A DNA stretch of 64,000 bases from Sporosarcina sp. FSL W7-1349 (GTDB lineage: Bacteria; Bacillota; Bacilli; Bacillales_A; Planococcaceae): NCBI RefSeq assembly GCF_038003045.1, contig NZ_JBBOOK010000001.1, forward strand, positions 434,001-498,000, read 5' to 3'. A model generated the notes under the pieces. It saw only the letters and a program-made list of their open reading frames with translations, was not told the origin of the DNA and searched no databases. Position numbers and translations under genes: made by a program. Shown in pieces: positions 52,727-63,970 of the stretch (its first letter is position 1; each line of letters starts with the position of its first letter).

Positions 52727-54550
52727 ATGAATCATGAAGAAAGATTGGCACGTCAGAAAAACATCCGAAACTTTTCCATCATTGCCCATATCGATCACGG
52801 GAAATCGACGCTGGCCGATCGCATTTTGGAACAGACGCAAACGTTAAGTTCCAGGGAGATGAAGTCCCAAACATTGGATTCCATGGACCTTGAAAGGGAA
52901 CGAGGAATTACGATCAAATTGAATGCTGTGCAGTTGACGTACACGGCAAAAGACGGTCAGGACTACACATTCCACCTGATCGATACGCCGGGGCACGTCG
53001 ACTTTACATATGAAGTATCCCGCAGTCTGGCCGCATGCGAAGGGGCTATTCTTGTCGTGGATGCAGCGCAAGGGATCGAAGCCCAGACGTTGGCGAATGT
53101 CTATTTGGCACTCGACAATGATCTGGAAATCTTGCCGGTCATCAATAAAATCGATTTGCCGGCGGCTGATCCGGAAAGAGTAAAACAAGAAATCGAGGAT
53201 GTCATTGGACTGGATGCTTCTGAAGCTGTCCATGCATCCGCGAAAGCCGGAATCGGCATTGAAGAAATCTTGGAGCAGATCGTCGAGAAGGTGCCCGCAC
53301 CACAAGGGGATCCGGACGCTCCTTTGAAAGCTCTTATTTTCGATTCGCATTATGACCCGTATAAAGGGGTGATCGTCAACATCCGGATTATGGAAGGTTC
53401 CGTTAAACCGGGCGATGAAATCCGGATGATGGCGACAGGGAAGACATTCGAAGTCATTGAGACCGGAGTTTTCACGCCGAACATTTCCATGCGGGATGAA
53501 TTAACGGTCGGCGATGTCGGCTTCTTATCGGCTTCCATTAAAAATGTTGGCGATACGCGAGTCGGGGATACGATCACAAGTGTCAAAAATCCAGCCAGCG
53601 AACCGTTGCCAGGGTATCGCCGGATGAATCCGATGGTTTTCTGCGGACTGTATCCGATCGATACATCGAAATATAATGACTTGCGAGAAGCACTGGAGAA
53701 ATTGGAATTGAATGACTCGGCTCTCGAATATGAGGCGGAAACGTCCCAAGCGCTCGGGTTTGGATACCGCTGCGGTTTTCTTGGCCTGCTCCATATGGAA
53801 ATCATCCAAGAGCGGATTGAACGGGAATTCAAGATCGATTTGATTACCACCGCGCCAAGCGTTATTTATAATGTCGTCATGACGGATGGGACCGAGCTGA
53901 AAGTGGACAACCCTGCGATGATGCCGGACGCACAAAAAATCGATCATGTCGAAGAGCCATACGTCAAAGCATCGATCATGGTGCCGAATGATTATGTCGG
54001 TGCGGTCATGGAACTCTGCCAGCAAAAGCGCGGTAACTTCGTGACGATGGACTATTTGGATGCTTCCCGGGTGAACATCATCTATGAATTGCCATTGGCG
54101 GAAATCGTCTATGACTTCTTCGACCAATTGAAATCAGGGACAAAGGGATATGCCTCCCTTGATTATGAATTGATTGGCTATAAACAGTCGAAACTCGTCA
54201 AAATGGATATTTTGCTCAATGGAGAACAAGTGGATGCGCTCAGTTTCATTGTCCACCGCGATTTTTCATACGAACGGGGCAAAGCGATCGTGGAGAAGTT
54301 ACGATCATTGATTCCACGCCAGCAGTTCGAAGTACCGGTACAAGCGGCCATCGGACAAAAAATCGTCGCACGTTCCACGATCAAATCGATCGGGAAAAAC
54401 GTATTGGCGAAATGTTACGGTGGTGACATTTCCCGTAAGCGGAAACTTCTGGAGAAACAGAAGGAAGGGAAAAAGCGCATGAAGCAAGTCGGTTCTGTTG
54501 AAGTACCGCAAGAAGCGTTCATGGCTGTGTTGAAGATGGACGAGGAGTAA
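52727..54550 (+). CDS. lepA: Elongation factor 4 (LepA)
   Basis: A 607-residue translational GTPase. G1 AHIDHGKST is at 20-28, then DTPGHVDF and NKIDLP. LepA-specific C-terminal domains contain [16 protein letters not shown] and a basic end ([17 protein letters not shown]). It acts on ribosomes in initiation/assembly or back-translocation. The ATG at 52727 follows AGGAGTGAA. Followed by a terminator. Confidence 0.97.
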   Translation: MNHEERLARQKNIRNFSIIAHIDHGKSTLADRILEQTQTLSSREMKSQTLDSMDLERERGITIKLNAVQLTYTAKDGQDYTFHLIDTPGHVDFTYEVSRSLAACEGAILVVDAAQGIEAQTLANVYLALDNDLEILPVINKIDLPAADPERVKQEIEDVIGLDASEAVHASAKAGIGIEEILEQIVEKVPAPQGDPDAPLKALIFDSHYDPYKGVIVNIRIMEGSVKPGDEIRMMATGKTFEVIETGVFTPNISMRDELTVGDVGFLSASIKNVGDTRVGDTITSVKNPASEPLPGYRRMNPMVFCGLYPIDTSKYNDLREALEKLELNDSALEYEAETSQALGFGYRCGFLGLLHMEIIQERIEREFKIDLITTAPSVIYNVVMTDGTELKVDNPAMMPDAQKIDHVEEPYVKASIMVPNDYVGAVMELCQQKRGNFVTMDYLDASRVNIIYELPLAEIVYDFFDQLKSGTKGYASLDYELIGYKQSKLVKMDILLNGEQVDALSFIVHRDFSYERGKAIVEKLRSLIPRQQFEVPVQAAIGQKIVARSTIKSIGKNVLAKCYGGDISRKRKLLEKQKEGKKRMKQVGSVEVPQEAFMAVLKMDEE

Positions 54551-54566
54551 CGAGATGATAGAAAAA

Positions 54567-54590
54567 AGGGGGCATTTTTGCCCTCTTTTT
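54567..54590 (+). terminator. Intrinsic terminator after lepA
   Basis: GGGGGCA (54568-54574) pairs with TGCCCTC (54579-54585) around TTTT, with one G-T pair. TTTTT follows. Confidence 0.85.
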
Positions 54591-54686
54591 GACGTTAATA
54601 AACTCTGTTCAACCGAGGATTCAGATAACGCCCGGGTGTGCTAGTGCCGACAATGCCACGGATTTTTTTGAAAAGGAGGTGGCGGC

Positions 54687-55820
54687 ATGCGAGGGATCTA
54701 TATCCACATTCCGTTTTGCCACCAGATTTGTCATTATTGTGATTTCAATAAAGTGTTTTTCAAAAATCAGCCGGTCGATGAATATATCGAATCGATCGGC
54801 GAGGAATTAGCCATCTTGCAAGAGGAAGGGAATTCCTTTGATGAGGTGGAGACCGTCTTTCTTGGAGGAGGGACGCCGACATCCCTCTCAGAAGCGCAGC
54901 TTGATCGCCTGCTGGAAATTGTAAATCGTTTTGTCAGAGTGAAGTCGTTAAAAGAATTCACGACGGAAGCCAACCCGGACGAACTGACGCCCGGCAAATT
55001 GGCGGTCCTGCATAATGGGGGAGTAAACCGGCTGAGCATCGGTGTCCAGTCTTTTGATTCCGGGCTGCTTGCCAAAATTGGGCGCACGCATGGACCGAAT
55101 GACGCGGTCCGGGTTGTAGGGGACGCGCGCAAAGCAGGTTTCGACAATATTAGCATCGACCTTATGTATGGACTGCCGGGACAAACGATCAAGCAATGGC
55201 GGCATACGTTGGAGCAAACAGCGGCTCTTGATCTGCCGCATACTTCCGGCTACTCGCTCATCGTAGAGCCGAAGACTGTCTTCTATAATTTGATGAACAA
55301 AGGGAAGCTGCCGCTGCCTGGCGAGGATACGGAAACTGAAATGTTTGAAATGCTTATTGATTCGATGGAAAAACAAAATAGGAAGCAGTATGAGATAAGC
55401 AATTTTGCGCTTCCCGGTTATGAATCGTTGCACAATCTGATTTACTGGGAAAATGAAAATTATGCCGGGATTGGGGCAGGCGCACATGGGTATGTAAAGG
55501 GTAGGCGCTACTCCAATATTGGCCCGTTAGCCAAATATATGAATACTGTTTCGGCGGGCGGGCGTCCCGTGCAGCAAGAGCATGAGGTGACGGATGCCGA
55601 GTGTATGGAAGAAGAGATGTTCCTTGGACTTCGGAAAATGGAAGGGATCTCTGCTTCCGTCTTTCATCGGAAATTTGGGAAGCCGCTGGAGGAAATCTAT
55701 GGAGCGAAGTTGGAAAGACTAAGGGCGGACGGCCTCATGGAACAACAAGGGGACCATTGGAAGTTGACGAAAAAAGGGATCTTCCGCGGAAACGATGTCT
55801 TTCAACAATTTCTTTTTTAA
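54687..55820 (+). CDS. hemW: Radical SAM heme chaperone HemW
   Basis: A 377-residue radical SAM protein with C11-x3-C15-x2-C18 (PFCHQICHYCDF) for the 4Fe-4S cluster, GGGTPTSL and SIGVQSFD segments, and a C-terminal HemN-like domain. The cysteine spacing and lack of the longer HemN N-terminus fit HemW, which binds and delivers heme, rather than coproporphyrinogen dehydrogenase. The ATG at 54687 follows AAAAGGAGGTGG. It lies directly upstream of the hrcA operon. Confidence 0.92.
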   Translation: MRGIYIHIPFCHQICHYCDFNKVFFKNQPVDEYIESIGEELAILQEEGNSFDEVETVFLGGGTPTSLSEAQLDRLLEIVNRFVRVKSLKEFTTEANPDELTPGKLAVLHNGGVNRLSIGVQSFDSGLLAKIGRTHGPNDAVRVVGDARKAGFDNISIDLMYGLPGQTIKQWRHTLEQTAALDLPHTSGYSLIVEPKTVFYNLMNKGKLPLPGEDTETEMFEMLIDSMEKQNRKQYEISNFALPGYESLHNLIYWENENYAGIGAGAHGYVKGRRYSNIGPLAKYMNTVSAGGRPVQQEHEVTDAECMEEEMFLGLRKMEGISASVFHRKFGKPLEEIYGAKLERLRADGLMEQQGDHWKLTKKGIFRGNDVFQQFLF

Positions 55821-55900
55821 TGAATTTCAAGAGGGACAGACAGGATTGAACGGCGTGAATCCAGACTCGTTTTTTGTCGTTTTGCGCCGGAGTCAATTCG

Positions 55901-55929
55901 TTGACACGGCATAGTGGATTTGTTAAATT
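55901..55929 (+). promoter_or_regulatory. Sigma-A promoter of the hrcA-dnaK operon
   Basis: TTGACA (55901-55906) and TAAATT (55924-55929) with a 17-bp spacer, immediately before the CIRCE operator. Confidence 0.7.
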
Positions 55930-55939
55930 ATCAATAGCA

Positions 55940-55966
55940 TTAGCACTCATGTAAATAGAGTGCTAA
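55940..55966. promoter_or_regulatory. CIRCE operator (HrcA binding site)
   Basis: TTAGCACTC-N9-GAGTGCTAA matches the CIRCE consensus perfectly. It starts 10 bp after the -10 element, so HrcA bound here blocks transcription of its own operon; heat releases it. Confidence 0.98.
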
Positions 55967-55980
55967 CAGGAGTGATGATT

Positions 55981-57036
55981 ATGTTGACAAACAGACAATT
56001 GCTTATATTGCAACTGACGGTTGACGATTTCATCGAATCCGCACAGCCTGTAGGATCCAGGCAGTTATCGAAAAAGCCGGAAGCTCCATTTAGTCCGGCA
56101 ACGATACGAAATGAAATGGCTGATCTGGAGGAAATGGGGTATTTGGAAAAGCCCCATACTTCGTCCGGCCGGGTCCCATCCGAACAAGGGTATAGGTATT
56201 ATGTTGATCACTTACTGACGCCTGAAAAACTGACAAAAGAAGACAGTATCCGACTGCGCTCCATTTTCAAGGAGAGAGTGGTCGAAACCGAGGAACTGAT
56301 CCGGAAATCGGCAACCATTCTCTCGGATTTGACGGATTACACGTCCATCTTGCTTGGCCCGAATACAGCGCAGCACGCGGTGAAGCGGTTCTCGATTGTG
56401 CCGTTGGATGACCGGATGGCAGTAGCCATCATTGTGACGGACAACGGCCATGTGGAAAACCGATTATTCACCGTGCCCGAAGGGTTCACTTCATCCGATA
56501 TTGAAAAGATGGTTAACATCCTGAATGAACGACTCGTCGGGACGCCGCTGCATCATCTGCAAAAAATGCTCGTGAAAGAGACGAAAATGGTTTTGGAACG
56601 GCATATCCGGCATGCAGGTGAATTGTATGCATCCTTCCATAATGCGATTGCCATCGAACCGGAGGAGCGCCTCTATTTCGGTGGGAAGATGAACATGATG
56701 AAACAGCCGGAGTTCAACGACATCCAGAAAGTGAAAACCTTTTTCGAACTGATGGAGAAAGGGCTCCCAGCCATGACTTTTTTCCAAGAGGACGTTCTGG
56801 GCATTCATGTCCGCATCGGTTCGGAAAACAAGGATAACGCAATGGAAGATTGCAGTGTCATCACCGCTACGTATGATGCCGGCGAGAACACGACCGGTTC
56901 AATAGCCATCATCGGACCGAAGCGGATGGATTATGGACGGGTCATCACATTGCTCGACAGCATGAGTAAGGATCTGTCCAAAGAGTTGACAAAGTTGGCG
57001 ATTGGTAGCGAAGCGGCAAGGAGGAACGAATCGTGA
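55981..57036 (+). CDS. hrcA: Heat-inducible transcription repressor HrcA
   Basis: A 351-residue repressor with an N-terminal winged helix (MLTNRQLLILQLTVDDFIES, FSPATIRNEMADLEEMGYLEKPHTSSGRVPSEQGYRYYVDHLL) and a C-terminal GAF-like dimerisation domain. It represses class I heat-shock genes through CIRCE; GroE assists folding. The ATG at 55981 follows AACAGGAGTG, which lies inside or next to the operator. Stop and grpE start overlap. Confidence 0.97.
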   Translation: MLTNRQLLILQLTVDDFIESAQPVGSRQLSKKPEAPFSPATIRNEMADLEEMGYLEKPHTSSGRVPSEQGYRYYVDHLLTPEKLTKEDSIRLRSIFKERVVETEELIRKSATILSDLTDYTSILLGPNTAQHAVKRFSIVPLDDRMAVAIIVTDNGHVENRLFTVPEGFTSSDIEKMVNILNERLVGTPLHHLQKMLVKETKMVLERHIRHAGELYASFHNAIAIEPEERLYFGGKMNMMKQPEFNDIQKVKTFFELMEKGLPAMTFFQEDVLGIHVRIGSENKDNAMEDCSVITATYDAGENTTGSIAIIGPKRMDYGRVITLLDSMSKDLSKELTKLAIGSEAARRNES

Positions 57037-57632
57037 CAGAAGTGGAAAAGAACAAGGACGAAAACGAGTCCCAAGAAGCGAAATTGGATGGGAATGAAAA
57101 CCCACAAGAAACAAACGGAGAAGCCGATGCAGCTGAATTGGAAACAGAAGCGGCAAATGAGGCGGAACTCGCGGAGGAAACCGAAGATAGAGTGGCCGAG
57201 TTGACAGCCCTCCTAGAGGAAGAAGAAAACAAGCGCCTTCGGTTGCTCGCTGATTTTGAAAATTTCAAGAGAAGGGCGTCGCTCGATAAAGAAGCGCTGC
57301 AAAAATATAGAGCACAAGAGCTCGTGACCAACCTAATCCCGGTCTTGGATAATTTCGAACGGGCATTGACTGTCGAAGCAAAGACCGAAGAAGCTCAGTC
57401 GTTGCTGACGGGTATGGAAATGGTGCACCGCAGCCTTGTGCAGGCTCTTGAAACGGAAGGACTTGCGGAAATCGATGCGCAAGACCGGGAATTCGATCCG
57501 AATTTCCATCAAGCGATCATGACTGGGAACGATGAGGAAAAGGATTCAGGTATCGTGCTTGAAGTATTCCAAAAAGGGTATCAGTTAAAAGATCGGGTTC
57601 TACGGCCTACAATGGTAAAAGTGAACGAATAA
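57033..57632 (+). CDS. grpE: Nucleotide exchange factor GrpE
   Basis: A 199-residue DnaK cochaperone with an acidic, Glu-rich N-terminal region (about 1-55), a long helix ([25 protein letters not shown]) and a C-terminal beta domain ([28 protein letters not shown]). It releases ADP from DnaK. The GTG at 57033 overlaps the hrcA stop (GTGA) and has AAGGAGGAA upstream. Confidence 0.97.
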   Translation: MTEVEKNKDENESQEAKLDGNENPQETNGEADAAELETEAANEAELAEETEDRVAELTALLEEEENKRLRLLADFENFKRRASLDKEALQKYRAQELVTNLIPVLDNFERALTVEAKTEEAQSLLTGMEMVHRSLVQALETEGLAEIDAQDREFDPNFHQAIMTGNDEEKDSGIVLEVFQKGYQLKDRVLRPTMVKVNE

Positions 57633-57664
57633 TAGCAAGCGATTTAGTTAGGAGGACAATTGGC

Positions 57665-59479
57665 ATGAGTAAAATCATTGGTATTGACTTAGGAACAACA
57701 AACTCGGTAGTAGCGGTATTTGAGGGCGGAGAAGCAAAAGTAATTCCGAACCCGGAAGGCAACCGGACGACGCCTTCTGTCGTTGCGTTCAAAAACGGGG
57801 AACGGCAAGTCGGTGAAGTGGCGAAGCGTCAATCGATCACGAATCCAAATACTGTCATGTCTGTAAAACGTCATATGGGTACGGATTATAAAGAGACTGT
57901 GGAAGGCAAGAATTACACGCCACAAGAAATTTCTGCAATGATCTTGCAATATATGAAAGGTTATGCGGAAGACTATCTTGGCGAAAAAGTGACAAAGGCT
58001 GTCATTACGGTACCTGCCTACTTTAACGACGCACAACGTCAAGCGACGAAAGATGCTGGGACAATCGCAGGTCTCGAAGTGGAGCGGATCATCAACGAGC
58101 CGACTGCCGCAGCATTGGCATACGGTATGGACAAAATGGATGAAGATCAGATCATCCTTGTGTATGACTTGGGAGGCGGAACATTCGACGTTTCCATCCT
58201 AGAACTGGGAGATGGCGTGTTCCAAGTACGCTCTACAGCCGGGGACAATAAACTCGGCGGCGATGATTTCGACGACGTTATTATCGACTATCTTGTCCAG
58301 GAATTCCGTAAAGAAAATGCAATTGATTTATCAAAAGACAAAATGGCGATGCAGCGCTTGAAAGATGCAGCGGAAAAAGCGAAAAAAGACCTTTCCGGTG
58401 TTACTTCCACTCAAATTTCATTGCCGTTCATCACAGCAGGTGAAGCAGGCCCGCTTCACTTGGAAATTAATTTGACACGTGCCAAATTCGATGAGCTGAC
58501 AGCGCAATTGGTCGAACGCTCCATGGTTCCTACGCGTCAAGCATTGAAAGATGCGGGACTTTCTGCATCTGAAATCGACCGCGTTATCTTGGTTGGTGGT
58601 TCCACACGGATCCCGGCAGTTCAAGAAGCGATCAAAAAAGAGACAGGAAAAGAACCGTTCAAAGGGGTCAACCCGGACGAAGTCGTCGCAATGGGGGCAG
58701 CAGTTCAAGGTTCCATTTTAAGCGGTGATGTGAAAGATGTCGTCCTTCTTGACGTCACACCGCTATCACTTGGTATTGAGACGATGGGTGGCGTATTCAC
58801 GAAGTTGATTGACCGGAATACGACAATCCCGACAAGCAAGTCGCAAGTGTTCTCGACAGCAGCGGACAACCAGCCAGCGGTCGATATCCACGTCCTTCAA
58901 GGGGAGCGTCCGATGTCGGCTGACAACAAGACACTTGGCCGTTTCCAATTGACGGATATTCCGCCGGCACCACGTGGAATTCCGCAAATTGAAGTGACAT
59001 TCGATATTGACAAGAACGGTATCGTAACGGTTAAAGCAAAAGACCTCGGAACGCAAAAAGAGCAGAACATCACAATCCAGTCGAGCTCCGGCCTTTCTGA
59101 CGATGAAATCGAACGCATGGTGAAAGACGCGGAAGCGAATGCAGAAGAGGACAAACAACGGAAAGAAGAAGCGGATCTGCGGAACGAAGCGGATCAACTC
59201 GTATTCATGGCGGACAAGACGATGAAAGACTTGGAAGGCAAAGTGTCCGAGGATGAAATCAAAAATGTCACGGAAGCGAAAGATGAGCTAAAATCTGCTA
59301 TCGAAGCCGGCAACTTGGACGATATCCGGACGAAGAAACAGAAACTCGAAGAGCTTGTGCAACAACTATCCATGAAACTGTATGAACAAGCGGCTGCTGA
59401 AGGTGCTGCAAATGCCGAACAACCGCAAGACGACGGTGTAGTGGATGCCGACTTTGAAGAAGTGGACGATAAAAAATAA
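57665..59479 (+). CDS. dnaK: Chaperone DnaK (Hsp70)
   Basis: A 604-residue Hsp70. The ATPase domain starts GIDLGTTNS (5-13) and includes [15 protein letters not shown] and [11 protein letters not shown]. The substrate domain follows the [13 protein letters not shown] linker, and the C-terminal tail ends with acidic [15 protein letters not shown]. It lacks the extra ATPase subdomain segment found in Gram-negative DnaK. The ATG at 57665 follows AGGAGG. A hairpin terminator separates it from dnaJ. Confidence 0.98.
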   Translation: MSKIIGIDLGTTNSVVAVFEGGEAKVIPNPEGNRTTPSVVAFKNGERQVGEVAKRQSITNPNTVMSVKRHMGTDYKETVEGKNYTPQEISAMILQYMKGYAEDYLGEKVTKAVITVPAYFNDAQRQATKDAGTIAGLEVERIINEPTAAALAYGMDKMDEDQIILVYDLGGGTFDVSILELGDGVFQVRSTAGDNKLGGDDFDDVIIDYLVQEFRKENAIDLSKDKMAMQRLKDAAEKAKKDLSGVTSTQISLPFITAGEAGPLHLEINLTRAKFDELTAQLVERSMVPTRQALKDAGLSASEIDRVILVGGSTRIPAVQEAIKKETGKEPFKGVNPDEVVAMGAAVQGSILSGDVKDVVLLDVTPLSLGIETMGGVFTKLIDRNTTIPTSKSQVFSTAADNQPAVDIHVLQGERPMSADNKTLGRFQLTDIPPAPRGIPQIEVTFDIDKNGIVTVKAKDLGTQKEQNITIQSSSGLSDDEIERMVKDAEANAEEDKQRKEEADLRNEADQLVFMADKTMKDLEGKVSEDEIKNVTEAKDELKSAIEAGNLDDIRTKKQKLEELVQQLSMKLYEQAAAEGAANAEQPQDDGVVDADFEEVDDKK

Positions 59480-59502
59480 GGTATACGTAATTGATGCTTG
59501 AC

Positions 59503-59545
59503 GGAAAAGTCAAAGTCCGATATTCCGGCTTTGGCTTTTTCCTTT
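59503..59545 (+). terminator. Terminator/attenuator between dnaK and dnaJ
   Basis: AAGTCAAAGTCCG (about 59507-59519) pairs with CCGGCTTTGGCTT (59525-59537) with one mismatch, followed by a T-rich tract. It may reduce expression of dnaJ relative to dnaK. Confidence 0.75.
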
Positions 59546-59671
59546 TGTCCATAGGCAAGAAGTGAGAAGGCCGTAAAGGGAATTGAGGAGGATCTGACCT
59601 CGTATGGTTACGCTTTTTCTTCTTGCATGGTACAATAATCAACATGTCAATGTGATGCGGGAGAGTGGAAA

Positions 59672-60802
59672 ATGAGTAAGAGAGACTATTATGAAGTGCT
59701 AGGATTATCGAAATCCGCGACAAAAGAGGAAATCCGGAAAGCTTATCGCTCGTTGTCGAAAAAATATCACCCGGATTTGAATAAAGAACCTGGGGCAGAA
59801 GAGAAATTCAAAGAAGTGACGGAAGCATTCGAAGTGCTCAGCGATGATACGAAAAAGGCCAATTACGACCAGTTCGGCCATGCCGATCCGAATCAAGGCT
59901 TCGGTGGGTTCGGCGGTTTCGGAGGCGGCGGAGGAGACGGCTTCGGTTTCGAGGATATTTTCAGCACGTTTTTCGGAGGCAGCACACGCCGCCGAGATCC
60001 GAATGCGCCGCGTAAAGGGAACGACTTGCAATATACGATGACGATCGATTTCATGGATGCGGTCTTCGGCAAACAAACGGAAATCGAAATTCCGCGTGAA
60101 GAAGCTTGCGAGACATGTCACGGGTCAGGCGCCAAAAAAGGGACCACTCCCGAGACTTGTACCAATTGCGGAGGAACGGGTCAGATCAGCGTCACCCAAA
60201 ATACGCCGCTTGGTCAAATGGTCAATCGCCGCGCTTGTTCACAATGTCAGGGAACCGGCAAGATCATCCCGGAAAAATGTGGAACATGCCATGGCAGCGG
60301 CAGAGTGACGCATCGCAAAAAGATCAAAGTGACCATTCCCGCTGGCGTGGATGATGGCCAACAGCTGCGCGTGTCTGGCCAAGGGGAAGAAGGATATAAC
60401 GGCGGGCCTACAGGTGATCTATATATCGTATTCCGTGTCCGGCCACATGAAAAGTTCATCCGGGAAGAAGACGACATCTATTTGGAATTAAATCTTTCAT
60501 TCCCACAAGCGGCTCTCGGAGATGATATCGAAGTACCGACCGTCCACGGTAACGTCAAGCTGAAAATCCCTGCTGGAACACAGACGGGAACGAATTTCCG
60601 TCTACGCGGAAAAGGCGTTCAAAACGTTCACGGCCGTGGAACCGGCGACCAGCATGTCGTCGTAAAAGTGGTGACGCCAAAAAAAATGACGGAAAAGCAG
60701 AAGGAATTGCTGCGTGAATTCGCTACGATTGACGGCAGCACTCCGGAAGAGTATTCAAGTTCGTTGTTCGATAAAATCAAACGTACTATCAAGGGCGAGT
60801 GA
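59672..60802 (+). CDS. dnaJ: Chaperone DnaJ (Hsp40)
   Basis: A 376-residue type I Hsp40. The J domain has HPD at 33-35, then a Gly/Phe region ([15 protein letters not shown]). Four CxxCxGxG zinc motifs follow ([32 protein letters not shown]), and then the C-terminal substrate domains. It delivers clients to DnaK and triggers ATP hydrolysis. The ATG at 59672 is preceded by GGGAGAGTGG. prmA follows after 15 bp. Confidence 0.98.
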   Translation: MSKRDYYEVLGLSKSATKEEIRKAYRSLSKKYHPDLNKEPGAEEKFKEVTEAFEVLSDDTKKANYDQFGHADPNQGFGGFGGFGGGGGDGFGFEDIFSTFFGGSTRRRDPNAPRKGNDLQYTMTIDFMDAVFGKQTEIEIPREEACETCHGSGAKKGTTPETCTNCGGTGQISVTQNTPLGQMVNRRACSQCQGTGKIIPEKCGTCHGSGRVTHRKKIKVTIPAGVDDGQQLRVSGQGEEGYNGGPTGDLYIVFRVRPHEKFIREEDDIYLELNLSFPQAALGDDIEVPTVHGNVKLKIPAGTQTGTNFRLRGKGVQNVHGRGTGDQHVVVKVVTPKKMTEKQKELLREFATIDGSTPEEYSSSLFDKIKRTIKGE

Positions 60803-60817
60803 AAGGGATGATCTATA

Positions 60818-61762
60818 GTGAAATGGTCGGAAATATCCATTCATACGACGCATGAAGCGACGGAGGCGGTTGCGAACATATTGCACGAGGCAGGCGCAAG
60901 CGGGGTCGTCATTGAAGATTCCATCGAACCGGATAGAATTCATGAGGACCGTTTTGGCGAAATCTATGAACTAGACAAAGATGATTTCCCGGCTGACGGT
61001 GTCCTTGTCAAAGCCTATTTGCCAGTCAATAGTTTCTTGAATGAAACGATGAAAGAATTGGAGCTGGCCATCAGCAGGCTGGCAGAATTCGGTCTGGCGG
61101 AAAAACAGCCGGTCATCAGCACGAATGAAGTGGATGACGAGGATTGGGCGACTGCATGGAAGCAGTTTTACCATCCTGTCAAAATTTCCAGCCGCTTTAC
61201 GATCGTCCCGACATGGGAACAATACGATCCGGTCGTTTCAGATGAACTGATCATTGAATTGGATCCCGGGATGGCCTTTGGAACGGGTACGCATCCGACA
61301 ACCGTTATGTGCTTGCAAGCGCTCGAGAAGTATGTGCAAGAAGGGAATACGGTTGTCGACGTCGGCACAGGTTCCGGCGTATTGTCGATCGGTGCTGCGC
61401 TCTTAGGGGCATCTCACGTCCACGCTTTGGACTTAGACGATGTGGCGGTCGTTGCTGCGAAAGAGAACATTAAACTTAACCATGTCGAAGACCGTATTAA
61501 AGTGACGCATGGCAATCTGCTCGACTCAGTCAATGAAACTCCCGATGTCATCGTGGCGAATATTTTAGCCGAAGTCATCTTGTCGTTCTCTGCAGATGCT
61601 TTTGATTTATTGCCAACGGATGGACTGTTCATCGTCTCGGGCATCATCGGGCAGAAAAGGGATCTGGTCAAAGAGGATCTTGTATCCAAAGGGTTTGACA
61701 TCGTCGAATCGGTCTTGATGGAAGACTGGGTCGCCATCATCGCCAGAAAAAGGGGCGAGTAG
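60818..61762 (+). CDS. prmA: Ribosomal protein L11 methyltransferase
   Basis: A 314-residue SAM-dependent methyltransferase that trimethylates L11. The N-terminal substrate-recognition domain starts MKWSEISIHTTHEATEAV. The catalytic domain carries DPGMAFGTGTHPTT, VVDVGTGSGVLSIGAA and NILAEVI. The GTG at 60818 follows AAAGGGATG. It is between dnaJ and rsmE, as in most Bacillales. Confidence 0.96.
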   Translation: MKWSEISIHTTHEATEAVANILHEAGASGVVIEDSIEPDRIHEDRFGEIYELDKDDFPADGVLVKAYLPVNSFLNETMKELELAISRLAEFGLAEKQPVISTNEVDDEDWATAWKQFYHPVKISSRFTIVPTWEQYDPVVSDELIIELDPGMAFGTGTHPTTVMCLQALEKYVQEGNTVVDVGTGSGVLSIGAALLGASHVHALDLDDVAVVAAKENIKLNHVEDRIKVTHGNLLDSVNETPDVIVANILAEVILSFSADAFDLLPTDGLFIVSGIIGQKRDLVKEDLVSKGFDIVESVLMEDWVAIIARKRGE

Positions 61763-61764
61763 GT

Positions 61765-62505
61765 TTGCAACGTTATTTTCTGCAACACCCATTTGATAAC
61801 GAAGGGCAAGCAACAATCTCCGGGGAGGACGGCAAGCATATTGTCCGTGTCATGCGGATGGAGCTTGGAGAAGGATTGATCGCCGTTTCCGAGGGGGAAG
61901 CTTTTCTTTCCGCGATTACGGAAATCACGGCTGACGGTGTCGTCATTCAACAACAGGATGGGCCTCTGCCTTCTAATGAAATGCCTCTACATGTGACAAT
62001 TGCTTGTGGTCTGCCGAAAGGGGATAAGCTCGATTTGATCGTCCAAAAAGGGACGGAGCTCGGGATGGCAGGCATCATCCCTTTTCAAGCGGAACGCTCT
62101 ATTGTGAAATGGGATGAGAAGAAGGGCGGCAAAAAGGTCGAGCGGTTGCAGAAAATCGCCAAGGAAGCGGCGGAGCAATGCCATCGCACCCGCATTCCGA
62201 CCGTGTCGAGTCCGATGACATTCCGTCAATTGCTAGCTGAAGCAACCAACTTCGACGTGCTCCTATTGGCGGATGAAGAAGATGCCAAAAGCGGAGAACC
62301 GCATAAGATTGCAGAGCGGCTGAAAAACGTGTATCATAAACAAACGGTACTGGCTGTTTTCGGACCGGAAGGCGGCCTGTCCCGAACGGAAGCGGAAGCG
62401 CTGCGATCGGCAGGATTCCTTCCAATGTCGTTAGGCCCAAGAATTTTACGCACGGAGACGGCACCTTTCTATCTATTGTCCGCCCTGTCTTACGAATTTG
62501 AATGA
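61765..62505 (+). CDS. rsmE: 16S rRNA (uracil1498-N3)-methyltransferase
   Basis: A 246-residue SPOUT methyltransferase starting MQRYFLQHPF, with GKHIVRVMRME, KGDKLDLIVQKGTELG and the SAM knot AVFGPEGGLSRTEAEAL...LGPRILRTETA. It modifies U1498 in 16S rRNA. The TTG at 61765 is immediately after the prmA stop. The next gene's site overlaps its end. Confidence 0.95.
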   Translation: MQRYFLQHPFDNEGQATISGEDGKHIVRVMRMELGEGLIAVSEGEAFLSAITEITADGVVIQQQDGPLPSNEMPLHVTIACGLPKGDKLDLIVQKGTELGMAGIIPFQAERSIVKWDEKKGGKKVERLQKIAKEAAEQCHRTRIPTVSSPMTFRQLLAEATNFDVLLLADEEDAKSGEPHKIAERLKNVYHKQTVLAVFGPEGGLSRTEAEALRSAGFLPMSLGPRILRTETAPFYLLSALSYEFE

Positions 62506-62521
62506 AAGAGGTGAGCAGCCC

Positions 62522-63862
62522 ATGTCTTCTGTCGCTTTTCAAACGCTAGGCTGCAAAGTGAACCATTATGAGACGGAGGCGATCTGGCAACTTTTCAAAG
62601 AAGCGGGTTATGAACGCGTGGATTTTGATAAGAATGCGGACGTCTACGTGATTAATACATGTACTGTCACGAATACAGGTGACAAGAAAAGTCGCCAGGT
62701 GATCCGGCGCGCCATCCGGAAAAATCCGGACGGTGTCATTTGTGTAACGGGTTGTTATGCCCAGACTTCGCCGGCGGAAATCATGGCCATTCCGGGAGTC
62801 GATATTGTGGTAGGCACGCAGGACCGGGTGAAACTGCTCGGCTTGATCGACGAATACCGCAACGAGCGCCAACCGATCAACGCAGTCCGCAATATTATGA
62901 AAAACCGGGTGTACGAAGAGTTGGACGTTCCAGCATTTACGGATCGGACCCGTGCTTCCCTCAAAATCCAGGAAGGCTGCAATAATTTCTGTACATTTTG
63001 CATTATTCCATGGGCGCGCGGCTTGATGCGTTCCCGTGATCCGCAAGAGGTCATTCGCCAAGCTCAACAGCTTGTCGATGCCGGCTATTTGGAAATTGTC
63101 CTGACGGGCATCCATACGGGAGGCTACGGTGAGGATTTGAAGGATTATAACCTCGCCCGTCTTCTACGCCATCTGGAATCCGAAGTGAAAGGTTTGAAAC
63201 GGCTTCGCATAAGTTCCATCGAAGCGAGCCAGTTGACGGATGAAGTTATTCAAGTGTTGAAAGAATCAAAAATCGTCGTTCGACATCTTCATATCCCGAT
63301 CCAATCGGGTTCTAATACGGTGCTTAAACGGATGCGCCGGAAATACACGATGGAGTTTTTCGCGGAACGCTTAGACCGTTTGCGGGAAGCCCTTCCTCAA
63401 CTGGCGATCACTTCCGACGTCATTGTCGGGTTCCCGGGTGAGACGGAAGAGGAGTTCATGGACACATACAATTTCATCCGGGATCATCGGTTCTCCGAAC
63501 TGCATGTCTTCCCGTATTCAAAACGGACAGGCACACCGGCAGCGCGGATGGAAGACCAAGTGGACGAAGAAGTGAAGAACGAGAGAGTACACCGATTGCT
63601 TGAATTGAACGACCAGCTGGCGAAAGAATATGCCTCTTCCTTCGAGAATGAAGTGCTCGAAGTCATTCCGGAAGAGCGATATAAGGAAGACCCGGAAAGC
63701 GGTTTGTATGAAGGCTATACCGATAACTACTTGAAGGTCGTCCTCCCAGCTGATGAATCCATGGTCGGTAAAATTGTACGCGTAAAAATCAATAAAGCGG
63801 GCTATCCTTACAATGAAGGCCAATTTGTCCGCGTTGTAGACGAACAAAAAATCTTTGCCTAA
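62522..63862 (+). CDS. mtaB: tRNA (t6A37) methylthiotransferase MtaB
   Basis: A 446-residue radical SAM methylthiotransferase making ms2t6A37 in tRNAs. The N-terminal UPF0004 domain carries three Cys for a cluster (LGCKVN Cys11; NTCTVT; TGCYAQ). The radical SAM site is Cys153-x3-Cys157-x2-Cys160 (EGCNNFCTFC). A C-terminal TRAM-like domain is present. The ATG at 62522 follows AAAGAGGTGAG; the frame's GTG/ATG upstream are inside rsmE. With tcdA, this window holds two t6A37-modifying enzymes. Confidence 0.96.
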   Translation: MSSVAFQTLGCKVNHYETEAIWQLFKEAGYERVDFDKNADVYVINTCTVTNTGDKKSRQVIRRAIRKNPDGVICVTGCYAQTSPAEIMAIPGVDIVVGTQDRVKLLGLIDEYRNERQPINAVRNIMKNRVYEELDVPAFTDRTRASLKIQEGCNNFCTFCIIPWARGLMRSRDPQEVIRQAQQLVDAGYLEIVLTGIHTGGYGEDLKDYNLARLLRHLESEVKGLKRLRISSIEASQLTDEVIQVLKESKIVVRHLHIPIQSGSNTVLKRMRRKYTMEFFAERLDRLREALPQLAITSDVIVGFPGETEEEFMDTYNFIRDHRFSELHVFPYSKRTGTPAARMEDQVDEEVKNERVHRLLELNDQLAKEYASSFENEVLEVIPEERYKEDPESGLYEGYTDNYLKVVLPADESMVGKIVRVKINKAGYPYNEGQFVRVVDEQKIFA

Positions 63863-63869
63863 GAAAAAC

Positions 63870-63908
63870 AGCTGTTCCATCCAAAATTTGGAGGGGACAG
63901 CTTTTTTC
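63870..63908 (+). terminator. Intrinsic terminator after mtaB
   Basis: AGCTGTTCC (63870-63878) pairs with GGGGACAGCT (63892-63901) with a small imperfection, extended by TCCAAA/TTTGGA, and followed by TTTTTT. Confidence 0.88.
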
Positions 63909-63970
63909 GTGCGCCGTCAAACGTCAATTGGTAAGATGGGGAGAGCGACTATCTTGAGGAGGAATTTGTA

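Noticed and set aside
55821..55939. Additional small gene between hemW and hrcA
   Set aside because: Only short unsupported frames are seen; the interval is accounted for by the promoter and CIRCE operator of the hrcA operon.
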